A stretch of DNA of 64,000 nucleotides from Kuschelorhynchus macadamiae (GCA_030620095.1 JAUTXW010004707.1:1054001-1118000), one strand, 5' to 3'. Positions 35,881 to 46,850 are shown, counted from the first letter of the stretch. Program-made: numbers and translations. Notes: generated by a model from the letters alone, not told the origin.

Positions 35881-37580
35881 TAATAATAATAATAATAATA
35901 ATAATAATACATTTATCGTTTTACCAATCATTTACATGAAATTAATACAGTGTTTGAATAGTACTATTTTGGCAAACAATGGGCCTTGGTAAAGCAGACA
36001 TGCAGGTACAGGACCTGAATACTGTTCAAGCCCTAATTTATATAAAACAGTTACAAATATATGGCAATGTTTATATACGGTGTGATAAATATGTTTTTTT
36101 TTTTAATTTTGATGCAGATATAATCTGAAATTTTGCAAATCTACTTCTAAAAAGATGAAGATGTAATGAAGAGAGGAGGGAGGACAAAGAAAAGGAAGAG
36201 AAAAAAAAACAATGGAAGAGAAAAAACAATTGGGGGGGACCCATAGTTTTATTTAGAGAGTCATGATGCCATTAGTCGATTGCACTATTGCTGACGTAAT
36301 AATTCGCCCTTTGCTATTCTTTTAAAAGCTGATATCGAAAGTTGAAAATCAATATTACAGTGTGAGTTTATTCTAGTAGCTACGTTGAATGAAAAAGATC
36401 TCTTGTAAATTTCCTTTCTGTGTTGTGGAACTCTAAGAAGTTGACCTCTTCGCAAATTAATATTATGAACATCAGCTCTAAATAAAATTTTAAAGTGTAA
36501 ATAAATTGGCAATTCATATTTTATAATTTTAAAATCAAAACACGACATACGAAGCCTGAACCTGATACATATTTAGCCATTTTGAACTGACTAAGTAGGG
36601 AGATATGTGATTTCTTCTTTTGACACCATACATTAGTCTCAAACATGAATTTTGAACCTTTTGAACACGATATCGATCACTTGCATCAAGACATGGGGAA
36701 AATACTATATTACAATAATTAAATTGTGACAACACAAGAGAGTCACACAACAGCTTTCTGGTTTCCAAACCGAAATAGTGCCTATTTGAATAAATTAGTT
36801 TTAAATTGCTATAAGCAGTGTGAAGCTTCGAAGTAATGTGCTGTTTAAAGCGTAATTTGCTGTCCAATACGACTTTTAAACTTTTGCAGGTATCAGAGAA
36901 AGTCAACAGAGTTCCTTTAATTTGTATTTGCATGTTATTCTTTATTTGCACAACCTGACTCTACCAAATGCAATTACGGTCGACTTTCCAGGATTAAGAA
37001 CCAATAAGTGCTCTGATGCCGTTCTGTAAAACTGGCTTAGGTCTGAGTTTACTAGATTTCGCGCCACTTTAATTTGGTGCACCTCAAACGAAAAATATAG
37101 CTGAGTTTGGTCTGCGTATAAATGCGATCTGCAGTGCTGCAAGGACTTACAGAAATAACAAGTGTAAATGTTAAATAGTAGCGGACCCAAAATGCTTCCT
37201 TGAGGTACACCAATAGATAAAGCTAAAGGGCTCGAATGCTGCCTACAACAGACGACTTCCTGTACACGATCAGATAAGTAAGAATTTATTAATATAGGGT
37301 GTTATCGCTAAACCCTACAAAATGAAGAATTGAAATGAGAATTTTATGATTTAACATGTCAAAGGCTTTACTAAAATCAAGAGATACTAAAATACTAACC
37401 TTATTCTCATCCGCCGCCCCCAGAACGTCATCCACAATGCAAGCCAAAGCACTCTCGCAACTATGAGTGGGTCTAAAGCCCGATTGGGTTTCAGGCAGAA
37501 TATTATGACGATTAAGAAAGGCCCTGATTTGACTTTCCATTACTTTTTCCAATATTTTAGAAAATGTATACTAATAGAGC
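35881..37580 (-). mobile_element. 5'-truncated, decayed LINE
   Basis: RT fragments lie on the minus strand from about 37580 to 36285, followed by about 400 bp of 3' sequence and, on that strand, an (ATT)n run at 35881-35908 that is likely its tail. The 5' part, including the endonuclease, is missing. Confidence 0.65.
36285..37575 (-). pseudogene. LINE reverse transcriptase (Jockey/CR1-like), broken
   Basis: Segments in order are: KVMESQIRAFLNRHNILPET and QSGFRPTHSCESALACIV; VSLDFSKAFDMLNHKIL (RT box A with catalytic Asp); GVPQGSILGPLLFNIY (box B) spanning about 37200; HLYADQTQLYFSF (box C), where the usual second Asp is Gln; then SLKVVLDSKLRFKQHITSKL and SQFNYCNIVFSPCLD of the thumb. Frame changes lie near 37250, 36945 and 36540. 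The missing second Asp in YADD would abolish polymerisation even without the frameshifts. There is no RNase H. Confidence 0.75.
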
Positions 37581-39899
37581 GTAAATGCCCATACTTTATA
37601 CTTAGGCGGTTACAGACAATCAAAGAAGCTTGTACACAATCGATCTGTGTGACTGCAGCCTTAGAGGCAAAATATTATTTTAAATGTAAAATTTGTAGAG
37701 TTTTGTTTGAACTGCTAGGATCTTCTTTCAGTATAAAGAAATCAAGATCGCAAGTCTTTCAAAAAATACCAACTTTTGTTATTCTTAAACGGAAAACCCT
37801 GTATAACCTGTGGGAATTCTCGTAATGTCTCGGATTCAACAATATATACATGTTAGGTATATATACTTTTACTCTTAACAGTTTTTTCGGTATTTCTCAT
37901 AAGAAAAATTTACCTTGAAAACTGCTGTAACCTATAAATAATGATGACTGATTAGATTTTATCATAATTGAGCTGGCAATTGCCTAAGCAACGCTATCAA
38001 AGCAGAACAAGTCAAGACAGATTTTATCATAACAATTAAACATTAATTTTAATTTAGTTATATACGAAATATTCAGCTTAAGAAAAACTTAACATAGTGC
38101 AGTTTTACAAATAGAGCGAATATTGGTGAAATTTATCGTGAATATCGAAGAATAAACAGCTATCGGCAAACATCTTCAAAGTCACCTCTAATAGGTTTGG
38201 TACTTGTGCATATGTGAGAACAGACTACTTGAGCATGAAGCTTAATTTGTTTGATTTTTTTTTATGTAAAATATTGCAATATTGGTTAGGGAAAATATAG
38301 AACACTAATACATTGTTGAAATTAGGGGACTACGAGGATTACAATAAAAAAATAATAAAATAAACAAAGTATTCCATTTAAAACACAAGTTGGTATTTTT
38401 TGTCAGATTTATTCTGTTTAAAAAACTCAGGCAGTTCAGGCCAAGCCCCAAAATTTCGATATAAATATCGAATATCAGACTCTTAGCAATAAATCTTTTT
38501 CTGCTGCATTTTTTCGGTTAAAGCAAAGTTTATTAGGGCAGAAACTAGATTCTGCGGATGATATTGGAGATTCAGCTATATTATGTAAGTCATATTTTAT
38601 TTAACCTTGAATGCCAGATGTGCAGCAACAAACCTATTTTTTGAAAGTTCCTTCTTTCATGGCTATAACACCGACTGGAGTCAGGGCGTAAAAATCTAGG
38701 ATCTATATCAGAATGTCATTATCAATCATGTATCAGGCGAGCAGCGAATGAATACAACACTTTGATCTTGGGTTTCAAGACTACATGCACTTTTCCACAA
38801 AATATATTCATCCAGTTTAAAACTTTTGATTCGATTCTTCAGTTTTATTTTCCTTTTCTATTAGATATAGCAATTCCTTCAGACATGATTTTTTGTTAAA
38901 AAAACTTGGACTATGGTTTATTACTCGATAATATGCATCTTCAGAGTCGAATATTGTTTTTTTAAATAGTTTTTTATTCATCCTGCAGAAAAATCAGTCA
39001 ACAGTATTAAAATTTAGTAAAAGTAATTTAATATTCAGAAAGACTTCAACGTTAGTGGACTTTATTCTGTCAGTGAATACAAGAGAATATCAATTTTTAG
39101 TGGTCGATATGTTACAGAAAGGTCCGTTTAGTTTTATTACACCTGCAATGCTCTGGCCCTATCCAGAAGCATCTTTTCATAAAACTAATAAAGTAAGAAC
39201 CCTTAAAAATAAAAAAAGTAAGTTTCATGCTGTCACTGAGCGTCAAGTAGCGATAAAATGCCAAAGAAAAAAATAAACACAAAGTTGCTAGGTGTGATTA
39301 ATAGGCTAGTTTCAGTTATTCGGAAATCTTAGAAGCCAGATTAAGGTTCAGTTTCACGATGTGTGGTAACCATAACAGCCTCATACAATAACCGGAAGAG
39401 CGCGTTGTTTTTTGACGTTACAGTTTAATATTCAGTTTAACAGCTCATCTATGATATCAAATAGTATATTTTCACTTTTTTTGTTTGAAAATATGTAGTA
39501 GATGTTTTATTAATTCGAAATCTGGTATCCCAAAATCCAATACCTGTACAACAAGATATTGGACTTGGGTAACTTTGTAAACATTATCTTCGGTTTAGAG
39601 TTTTAATAAATATCGATCATAAAACACGATTTTAAACTGTGTATTGGGACAACAGGATATGTAAGTTGAATTAATTTTACATACAAGATTTGTCTTTGAG
39701 AGAAATTATAAAACAGTTTAGATTTTTTTTGGGAACTTAATCGGGATCACTTAAAAATTCAATTTACTTTTTTTAACTTTTTAGTGTACTTCTAAGTTGA
39801 ACAACTTGTTGATTTAAATAGAAAACATTTGAAAAAAGAATGCATAAGTTTGATAACATATTTTTAAAAAATTCATAGATTTGACTTTTTTGAACTTAC
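37581..39899. other. Intron sequence left of exon 5
   Basis: AT-rich. An ACCCTGTATAAC motif at about 37797 resembles one end of a mariner-type repeat. Open frames on the plus strand near 37463-37825 and 39055-39276 show no recognisable family. Confidence 0.4.
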
Positions 39900-39956
39900 C
39901 TTGAACTTGTTGGTTTAATTGCTCTACAGTTGGCGACTGAGGAGTTTGTGGTAAAG
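39900..39956 (-). CDS. Exon 5 of the minus-strand proline-rich gene
   Basis: A 57-nt exon with acceptor ATTTCAG|CT and donor CAAG|GTAAGTT, phase 1 to phase 1. It encodes P-LPQTPQSPTVEQLNQQVQ, rich in Pro and Gln, with SP and TP dipeptides like those of the large exon. It joins exon 6 at a Glu codon, so the chain continues as a short charged stretch (VQ-ELERQELERR) that could form a helix. Confidence 0.72.
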
Positions 39957-40044
39957 CTGAAATATATCAAAATACATTTATTTTTTTTGTTCTCACATTA
40001 TCTATTAAAAAAAGAAATATTAAGCGGGAATGGTAAGTGTTATT

Positions 40045-40700
40045 CGGACGTCCGGTTATATTTTGACACCCACGTACAAGCTTTATTATGAGTGAAATCG
40101 AAAAATGGTAAATACAAAAGTTTTAGGGATGGTCCTGAACCGCCAGGATTCGTAACCAGAATAAACAAATGAACATCGGAAATTAACGAAATGAGTATCA
40201 ACTTTGTTGTTTTAAATGGAACACCCTGTAACATATATGTCAGTCAAATGGGTCTCTTCTTGCTGATTATAAATATATTAGGTTTGATACTTTTATCTCT
40301 AAAGACACTTTTCGAGAAATTTGAGAGAAACCCTGCCATACGAGGCAAGTTATTCCCATCGACTTACTGATAGAGCGTTTTCAGCCTCTCTCTAACACAC
40401 TGCCCGTAATGGCGGGGTTTTTCTCAAATTTTTCGGGTGTCTTTAGAAATAAAGGTATCAAACCAATATATTTATAATCAGCAAGAATATACTCATTTGA
40501 CCGATATATATTATATAGGGTGTTCCTTGTAAATTAACAAAGTTGATGCTCATTTTGTTAATTTCCAATGTTCATTTGTTCTTTTTTTGGTAACGAATCC
40601 TGGCGGTCCAGGACAAACATACAACTTTCGTATTTACCATTTTTTGATAAAACTCATAATAAAGCCTATAGGTGAATGTCAAAATATAACCAGACACCCT
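40045..40700. mobile_element. 656-bp foldback element with arms of about 320 bp
   Basis: The two halves are inverse copies around a centre near 40370. The right end is CAGGGTGTCTGGTTATATTT (read inward), followed outward by TA. The left end is mutated (CGGACGTCCGGTTATATTTT). Each arm carries a second, internal motif (ACACCCTGTA at 40222, its inverse near 40516). The spacer contains short inverted pieces but no open frame. It is a non-autonomous element of the CAGGGTG family. Confidence 0.75.
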
Positions 40701-40945
40701 GTATGTACCTGTACCTGTTCTATAATAAATTAAAAAAAAAACTGAAAAATATCGACGTGTAACAGTAATTGCATAAAATTTTTTGAAAACAGCTTGTTTT
40801 GTAAACGTAAGTAACAGACTGGAGCACGAGACGTAAGCGAGTGTGTGATGGGAGTAGTTTTAGGTTTATATAATTTTATTTATGTGAACGGGCTAGATTG
40901 TAGGTAGAATTTAATGAAGTAAGTAACTGTATTGCTGATTTAATT

Positions 40946-43900
40946 TTAAATTTTATTATATAAATCTGCTGATCTTAAAAAATTTAATACGTGTTCTGAG
41001 TTGTCCATTGACAGTAATAATTTGATGTTACCTCTGTGTGATTGTAGGTGGGTATTATCAGCGTATTTATTACAATCTAGTAGAATATGGTTTATGGTAA
41101 GGGGTAGATTACATGAATCGCAGTATGGTTGAGGTCTTCCCTTCAACAAGTACTCATGAGTGAGCTTAGTGTGGCCTATTCTGAGTCTGCTCATGACGAC
41201 CGAGTCTCGTCTAGAAAGTGTATGTGTTGGTTCTTTTGTAAAAAAGATTTCTTTTATTTTTTGTAGTTTATTTGGTCGATCATTTAAATCCCACTCGAGT
41301 TGCGCTAGATTTTTTATGTGGTGTGAAATGGCAGTCTTGAGGTCTTTAGGGGAGAGGATTTTATCGTAAGGGATTGTTGCGTCTGATAGGCCTTTAGCAA
41401 GTCGGTCTGCTCTCTCATTTCCCTTTATGCCGACGTGACTGGGGATCCAGAGAAAGTTAATTACCTTATTTTTAATGGTCGCGTATTCATGTAGAATTTT
41501 TATTTCTTGACCAAGGGGGTATGAAGGGGAGTAAGAAGATATGGATCGAAGGGAATTTAGTGAGTCTGATATTATTAGCCATTTGTTCCCTGGATAGTCT
41601 AAAATATGTTTGACAGCTTTGAGAATGGCAAAAAGTTCAGCAGAAAGAACAGAAGCAGTCTTATGAAGAGAGTATGAGTTCTCAAGTTGGGTGGAGATAA
41701 TGGATGCTCCGACTGCATTGATGCTCTTTGATCCATCGGTAAAGATTTGACAGTGGTTGGAATATTTAGTAGATATAAGTTGATTAAACTCAATTCGGAT
41801 AATTCTGGGCATGACTTCCTTTTTATTTAATGGAGTGAGACTGTAGTCAATAGATATCTGAGAGAGATTCCAAGGGGGAAAAAGATAAGGGTTGGTTGTG
41901 AAGAAAGGAGGAATATGGAAAGATAGATTAGATTTTAGCTTATGATATTGGAGTTTGATTCCCATTTGGTATCTTACTTGTGGTGGATATGTGCTAGGAG
42001 GAGAAAGGAATTTTCCCTGATGATTTATATGAGATCTGAATCTCAAGGAGTTGCCATAATTCAATAATTGTTGTTGTCTTCTTAAGTACAAAGTTGTGGA
42101 CTCTGTCTCAGAGTTCAAGCTTATAGCTGGGCTTGTGTAGAATGCTCCTATACACAATCTCAAAGCAGTATTATGAATTGTGTCCAGTTTTCTAAGGTAT
42201 GAGTGTGGGGCTGAGGAATATACTAAGCTGGCATAATCAATTTTAGATAGGGTAGTTGCACGATAGATATTCAAGAGGGACTTGCGATCAGATCCCCATC
42301 TAGTATGGGAAAGCATTCGAATTATACCCAAGCTTTTCTGACATCTAGTTCTGACATCCATGATGTGAGACTTCCAATTAAGTAGGGGATCGAAGCTTAA
42401 GCCTAGGAATTTTTGATGACATTTTTGAGATAAAGCGGAGGAATTTAGAATGAGATTACAGATTCTTGGGCATGAGTGTTTGCGACAAAAATGAATTGCT
42501 GCTGATTTGGTAGCTGAGAAGGATAGGCCGATTGATAGTGACCAGATGTATAGATTTGAGAGGCATACGTTTAGTTGCCTTTCGCTTACTTGTGGGCTTT
42601 GCGATGTATGGTATATTAGGATGTCATCAGCAAACAGTCTAAACTTGACTTGTGGAGGGATATGATTTTCTATGCTGTTGATAGCAATTAAGAAAAGGGT
42701 AGGACTGATTGAAGAGCCCTGGGCAACCCCATTATTCTGAGGGTAGAAACGAGATAAATGATGATTTACTCTCACGGAGTATTCGCGGTTAGTTAAGAAG
42801 TTTTTGATAAAATTAAACATTTCTCCATTTAAATTCCATTCCTTTAGTGAGATTAGAATTTTATCGAATTTTATGGTGTCAAACGCACTGGTAAGGTCTA
42901 GAAAAGCTGCGATAGTGTGAGAATGATTGTGGAAGGAGTTTTGGATATCCATCTCAAGTCCAACCAAGTGATCTAGCGTCGATCTGTCTCTCCTAAATCC
43001 CATCTGGGCTTGTGAGAGCAATCCATGCTTTTCTAGAATCCAAGTTAATCTAAAATTCACCATTCTTTCCAATATTTTGCTCAGATGGCTTGTAAGGGCA
43101 ATAGGACGATAGCTATTAGGATCACTTCTAGGTTTACCTTGCTTATGAATGGGTACCAAAATTGATTTTCGCCATGTTGAGGGAATTGTTCCCTTCATCC
43201 AAATTAGATTAAAAAGCTGGAGTAAAGTTTCGAGACCTTTTGTCGGTAGGTGTATGATCATTGGTATGATGATGCCATCTATGCCTGGAGCACCATCTCT
43301 ACACTTTTCCAATGCATGGACGAGCTCAGTCATATTAAAAGGCAAATTATATGAGAACATTTGATCTGTAGGCATAGGAGAATTAAATAGTTCAGGTAGT
43401 TGATGAATGTTTAGAGATTCCTGGTAATGTTCAGCGAAGCTATTTGCAAGGAGTGCTGGGTTATTTATCCAGAGATTGTTCTTCAATATGCCTGGAATGT
43501 TATTCGAGTGTATTCCCTTTAACCTTCGTATTTTTTTCCAAACTTCTTGATTTGAAGTATTAAAGTTGATAGAGAATGTGTAGGATTGCCAGGAAGATTT
43601 CTTTGCTTCACTAATTATTCTTTTGGCATGAGCTCTGGATTTTTTAAAGTCTACCCAATTTTCGAGGGAGGGGTGATGTTTAAACCTGTTCAGTGCTCGT
43701 TTCCTTTGTTTGATGACCTTGTGGCATTCATCGTTCCACCATGGTACAGGGGGTTTATTTTTTGAGGGTTTAGTTTTTGGAATGTAGTCATCTGCTACTG
43801 TCAGAATAGATTGTACGAAATGTGAAGTGGACTCCTCAATATTGTTTGGATTTAGTATTGGCTGTATGTAGTTGGTCGTATAGGATGTCCAATTAGCTTT

Positions 43901-44596
43901 GCTAGGATTATATGATGGGGGAGGAATAAAGGGAGTAGGGCTGTTTAAGAGTTCTATTAGAATTGGGAGATGATCGCTTCCATAGCAATCATCTAGTATG
44001 GTATGTAGAAAGATTGGGGCAATGGTTGAGCTGGTAATGGAGAGGTCTATTGTAGATAGGGAGCCTGTAGAGGATGATATGTGGGTTGGGGATCCATCAT
44101 TGAGGATGATGAGATCATTTTCTGTTACGAGATGTGAAATTAACTTACCTCTGGAGTCTGTGTGTACTGAACCCCGAAGTGTATTGTGAGCATTGAGATC
44201 ACCCAGCAGAATGAATGGTGGTAGAAGCTGGGAGATGATGTTATCCAGTTCAGTTTTTGTTACCTGTATGTTAGGAGAAAGGTATAGATTGCATATTGTA
44301 ATTTTGGTATTCAAGAAAGTTGATATGGCACAAGCTTCTAAAGTAGTGTTTAGATTTACTACGGAGAAGGGAATGTCTTCCCTGATTAACAACACTGCGC
44401 CACCAGATGCTCTGGAGAACTGAGATCTGTCCTTCCTTATAACTTGATAACCTTTAAGGGTAAAGTTCTTTGAAGGTTTCAGATTGGTTTCCTGAATTGC
44501 TAGAAAACTGGGAGAGTATTTTCCAACGATCAATTTAATATCTTCAAAGCGGTGAGCCAGACCATTGCAATTCCACTGGATTATTTTGAAGTTCAT
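40946..44596 (-). CDS. LINE ORF2: endonuclease, reverse transcriptase, RNase H
   Basis: 1216 residues, uninterrupted. APE-type endonuclease at 1-220: QWNCNG 7-12, E36, GDLNAH 132-137, SDH 207-209. RT at about 430-700: LDLTSAFDT 566-574, GVAQGSSISP 623-632, FADD 655-658. RNase H at about 948-1070: TDGS 953-956, SAELFA 985-990, SDS 1010-1012, and a WIPSHVGIKGNERAD block 1050-1064. C-terminal CDSCNLPLTINHILLDC at 1159-1175 is a zinc-finger-like motif. All catalytic residues seen are canonical. The protein nicks target DNA, primes reverse transcription there and removes RNA from the hybrid. The start codon directly abuts the end of ORF1, so translation by reinitiation or stop-start coupling is likely. 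It could be active if ORF1 is intact in other copies. Confidence 0.92.
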   Translation of the reverse strand: MNFKIIQWNCNGLAHRFEDIKLIVGKYSPSFLAIQETNLKPSKNFTLKGYQVIRKDRSQFSRASGGAVLLIREDIPFSVVNLNTTLEACAISTFLNTKITICNLYLSPNIQVTKTELDNIISQLLPPFILLGDLNAHNTLRGSVHTDSRGKLISHLVTENDLIILNDGSPTHISSSTGSLSTIDLSITSSTIAPIFLHTILDDCYGSDHLPILIELLNSPTPFIPPPSYNPSKANWTSYTTNYIQPILNPNNIEESTSHFVQSILTVADDYIPKTKPSKNKPPVPWWNDECHKVIKQRKRALNRFKHHPSLENWVDFKKSRAHAKRIISEAKKSSWQSYTFSINFNTSNQEVWKKIRRLKGIHSNNIPGILKNNLWINNPALLANSFAEHYQESLNIHQLPELFNSPMPTDQMFSYNLPFNMTELVHALEKCRDGAPGIDGIIIPMIIHLPTKGLETLLQLFNLIWMKGTIPSTWRKSILVPIHKQGKPRSDPNSYRPIALTSHLSKILERMVNFRLTWILEKHGLLSQAQMGFRRDRSTLDHLVGLEMDIQNSFHNHSHTIAAFLDLTSAFDTIKFDKILISLKEWNLNGEMFNFIKNFLTNREYSVRVNHHLSRFYPQNNGVAQGSSISPTLFLIAINSIENHIPPQVKFRLFADDILIYHTSQSPQVSERQLNVCLSNLYIWSLSIGLSFSATKSAAIHFCRKHSCPRICNLILNSSALSQKCHQKFLGLSFDPLLNWKSHIMDVRTRCQKSLGIIRMLSHTRWGSDRKSLLNIYRATTLSKIDYASLVYSSAPHSYLRKLDTIHNTALRLCIGAFYTSPAISLNSETESTTLYLRRQQQLLNYGNSLRFRSHINHQGKFLSPPSTYPPQVRYQMGIKLQYHKLKSNLSFHIPPFFTTNPYLFPPWNLSQISIDYSLTPLNKKEVMPRIIRIEFNQLISTKYSNHCQIFTDGSKSINAVGASIISTQLENSYSLHKTASVLSAELFAILKAVKHILDYPGNKWLIISDSLNSLRSISSYSPSYPLGQEIKILHEYATIKNKVINFLWIPSHVGIKGNERADRLAKGLSDATIPYDKILSPKDLKTAISHHIKNLAQLEWDLNDRPNKLQKIKEIFFTKEPTHTLSRRDSVVMSRLRIGHTKLTHEYLLKGRPQPYCDSCNLPLTINHILLDCNKYADNTHLQSHRGNIKLLLSMDNSEHVLNFLRSADLYNKI

Positions 44597-45288
44597 TATT
44601 TCCTTGAATCTTTAGATTTAGTAGATCCATTGGTTCCTACGCTCATCCTATCGTTGGATATTATTGAGTTTTCTGAGGAAGAAGGATGTAGGGTCAGATG
44701 ATCTTGGGAACGTGATTTACTAGCCGTAGTTTTTATATCCTTAGGTTTTCTTGATGAAGAGCTTTTGGATTTGGCATGGTTGCCAGTATGAGAGTTAGGA
44801 GCAGGGTTGAAAACCTTACTTTGAGTATTTGAGGGAGGTTTTGAAGTGGTTGTGTGATAGCCCCTAGACGAGTTAGAGGCTGAGTGAGGTGTGGATTTTA
44901 GGGATAGAGGAATCTTGGAGGATGGAGAGGGTGGGGGAATGGTGCGGGAGAAAGAGGAGGGACGTAGAGGTTCTGGAGTAGAAGGTAGAGGAGGGGAATT
45001 GGAGTTGTCAGGGAGTTTTTGGGACATTGTCGTAAGGGGTTTTTCTTTGGGGTGAGATGAGGAAGTGGGAGCAGAAGACGAATTTGTGTCAGTCTGATTT
45101 AGTATTTTTGCATAGGTTACTCTATCATTTGGGGTTGTAGCTTCAATTATTTTTCTTGCCTCTGAATAGAGTATTCTTTCTAGTGTTTTTAACTTTTGTA
45201 TAGCGAATTCTTTCTTATATACTGGGCAACCCTTATACCTTGGGGAATGAGAGCCACTACAGTTCACGCATACAGGAGGGGGGAGCAT
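44596..45288 (-). CDS. LINE ORF1, C-terminal part in -1 frame
   Basis: 230 residues. The start VCVNCSGSHSPRYKGCPVY is the third zinc knuckle of the same ORF1 protein. It is followed by a helical stretch (KLKTLERILYSEARKIIEAT) and a long Ser/Pro-rich tail ending GTNGSTKSKDSRK. The listed Met is probably not a real start; the frame follows from the upstream ORF1 part across the C run. The stop overlaps the ORF2 start at 44596. Confidence 0.75.
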   Translation of the reverse strand: MLPPPVCVNCSGSHSPRYKGCPVYKKEFAIQKLKTLERILYSEARKIIEATTPNDRVTYAKILNQTDTNSSSAPTSSSHPKEKPLTTMSQKLPDNSNSPPLPSTPEPLRPSSFSRTIPPPSPSSKIPLSLKSTPHSASNSSRGYHTTTSKPPSNTQSKVFNPAPNSHTGNHAKSKSSSSRKPKDIKTTASKSRSQDHLTLHPSSSENSIISNDRMSVGTNGSTKSKDSRK

Positions 45289-46103
45289 GGGTCTTTTCCA
45301 TGTGAGGGTTTACCGCATGAAGGGCATTTAGCATCATTTGGGCAAGTATGGGAAATATGACCAAATTTCTGGCATTTGAAGCAGGTTAATGGATTCGGGA
45401 TATATGGTCGGACCTTGAGTCGATTAAAACCTACTGAAATTTCAGCTGGTAGCTGTTGTGCTCTAAATGTCAAAATGTAAGTGGAGGATGGAGTAATTTG
45501 TCCATTTAATTTCTTGTTCATCCTTTTGACTTCGGTTACATTAATTGCTTTGAGATTTTCAAGTATCTCTGATTCATCAGAGTTGTTCAGATCCCAACAG
45601 CTTATGAGGCCTTTGATGAAGTTTAGCCTTTCATGAGGAGAGACACTAACTCTAATTCCACAAATCTTATTCAAATTGGTTACATAATCTGCTTGGTTTT
45701 TGTTCAGAACCTCGACAAGGAGAGAGCCATCTCTTAGTTTCTTAACAGAGTTAGGCTTTGATTGGAAAAAGTTGAATAATCTAAATGGTGATAAATCTTT
45801 AAGGGAATTATTTTCTTCAATTGGTTTTATTAAAAAATACTTATCATACCTTGTAGTATGGAAGGGGTTGCCATCGTTGGAGTCCGAAGACTCTAGCCTG
45901 AATCGTTTGGATCCAGTAGAGGGTAGTGGAGGAAAATTATTAGAAGTAATTTTGTTTTGTTTAGAAATGGTAGTATTCCAGCTGAGGGCGCCATTCGCTT
46001 CACCATCAGTTCGTTTTGGAGAATGTCTCGTAGCGTCACTCGACCCTCTGCCTAAGTCGAGGAGTGGCAGTGCAATATCCGAGGCCATACGGGGATTAGA
46101 CAT
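45264..46103 (-). CDS. LINE ORF1, N-terminal part, with zinc knuckles
   Basis: 279 residues beginning MSNPRMASDIALPLLDLGRG. The central region (FLIKPIEENNSLKDLSPFRL onward) is the RNA-binding fold region of Jockey/I-type ORF1 proteins. CCHC knuckles CFKCQKFGHISHTC and CPSCGKPSHGKDPC lie at about 240-272. The frame then ends within a C-rich run (about 45278-45286). The overlapping frame at 44596-45288 continues the expected third knuckle. ORF1 proteins package the element's RNA. A one-base slip at a C6 run is a typical mutation or assembly error, and a programmed -1 shift cannot be excluded. Confidence 0.8.
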   Translation of the reverse strand: MSNPRMASDIALPLLDLGRGSSDATRHSPKRTDGEANGALSWNTTISKQNKITSNNFPPLPSTGSKRFRLESSDSNDGNPFHTTRYDKYFLIKPIEENNSLKDLSPFRLFNFFQSKPNSVKKLRDGSLLVEVLNKNQADYVTNLNKICGIRVSVSPHERLNFIKGLISCWDLNNSDESEILENLKAINVTEVKRMNKKLNGQITPSSTYILTFRAQQLPAEISVGFNRLKVRPYIPNPLTCFKCQKFGHISHTCPNDAKCPSCGKPSHGKDPCSPLLYA

Positions 46104-46136
46104 TGCATGAAGAGTTTTGCATTTTAGACCTTCTGC

Positions 46137-46156
46137 CAGGTTGTGTGTGTATATAT

Positions 46157-46187
<31 letters not shown>

Positions 46188-46201
46188 AGTGTGTGTGTAT
46201 G

Positions 46202-46248
<47 letters not shown>

Positions 46249-46400
46249 GTGTGTGTGTGTGTGTAGGTGGGTGTGTGTGTATGTAGGTGGGTGGGTGAGT
46301 AGGTGAGTGTGCGAGTAGGTGGGTGTGTATGTAGGTGGGTGTGTGTGTGGTTGTGTGAGTCTGTGTATGTGAGTGAGAGTATGACTGGGGTCCCCGGGAT
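46137..46400. repeat. GT-rich minisatellite in the LINE 5' UTR
   Basis: GT dinucleotide runs alternate with units such as GTAGGTGGGTGTGT over about 260 bp, then run straight into non-repetitive GC-rich sequence (GGGGTCCCCGGGATCGTCG). On the LINE sense strand this is CA/CCCACC-rich. It lies between ORF1 and the probable 5' end near 46470. Confidence 0.8.
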
Positions 46401-46619
46401 CGTCGTACCCGGTTACCTCTGATCTACGTCTTCGACGAGTCAGAGGCCCCCTGAGGGGTGTGAGGAAATAGTCCTCAATATGTCAACTTGTAAATTTATA
46501 TGATTTGGTCAAATTTTGATATTTTTTCTGAACTTATAAGATATCGTTAAAATCCTAGCTTAGATTACAAGTCATCTATATGAAAAAATTATAAAACCGC
46601 AAATACTTGGATAAAGATT

Positions 46620-46850
46620 TCACTCAAACATTGCTGAAACTATCGGCCTACAATTTCGTGCCAGCATCCTAATATGTTTATGAATTCCTGTTAAACCTTC
46701 GTTTCAAATACATCTAAATTTTAGCGTATTTCTGCCTTATAATGTTTCTATCTCAGGGGGTCTGTTAAAATAAAGCTTATTTTATAGGCAGTCTCTCAAG
46801 AATAATTTCAGGAGGTCAAGTCAGGTAATCTTGGAAGCCATTCGATATGA
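46620..46850 (-). pseudogene. Decayed mariner-like transposase C-terminal remnant
   Basis: The minus strand reads HIEWLPRLPDLTS near 46845-46805, then remnants compatible with the (F)LWG and LED blocks, with several stops. The PRxPDLT motif is characteristic of insect mariner-like transposases. Very degraded. Confidence 0.35.

Larger units (their letters stand above)
40800..46470 (-). mobile_element. Near-complete RNase-H-bearing LINE
   Basis: On the minus strand the order is: 5' UTR with a GT/CA-rich minisatellite, ORF1 (two overlapping frames), ORF2, and a short 3' UTR ending near 40800. ORF2 starts immediately at the end of ORF1, a usual LINE arrangement. Domain order (endonuclease, RT, RNase H, C-terminal zinc motif) fits the I/Jockey-related LINEs with RNase H, for example I, Nimb, Outcast or R1-like groups; the clade is not settled. 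With ORF2 fully open this looks like the youngest LINE in the window. Exact ends and target duplication were not resolved. Confidence 0.8.

Noticed and set aside
46103..46306. 67-codon plus-strand frame rich in Cys and Val
   Set aside because: Translation of the GT minisatellite.
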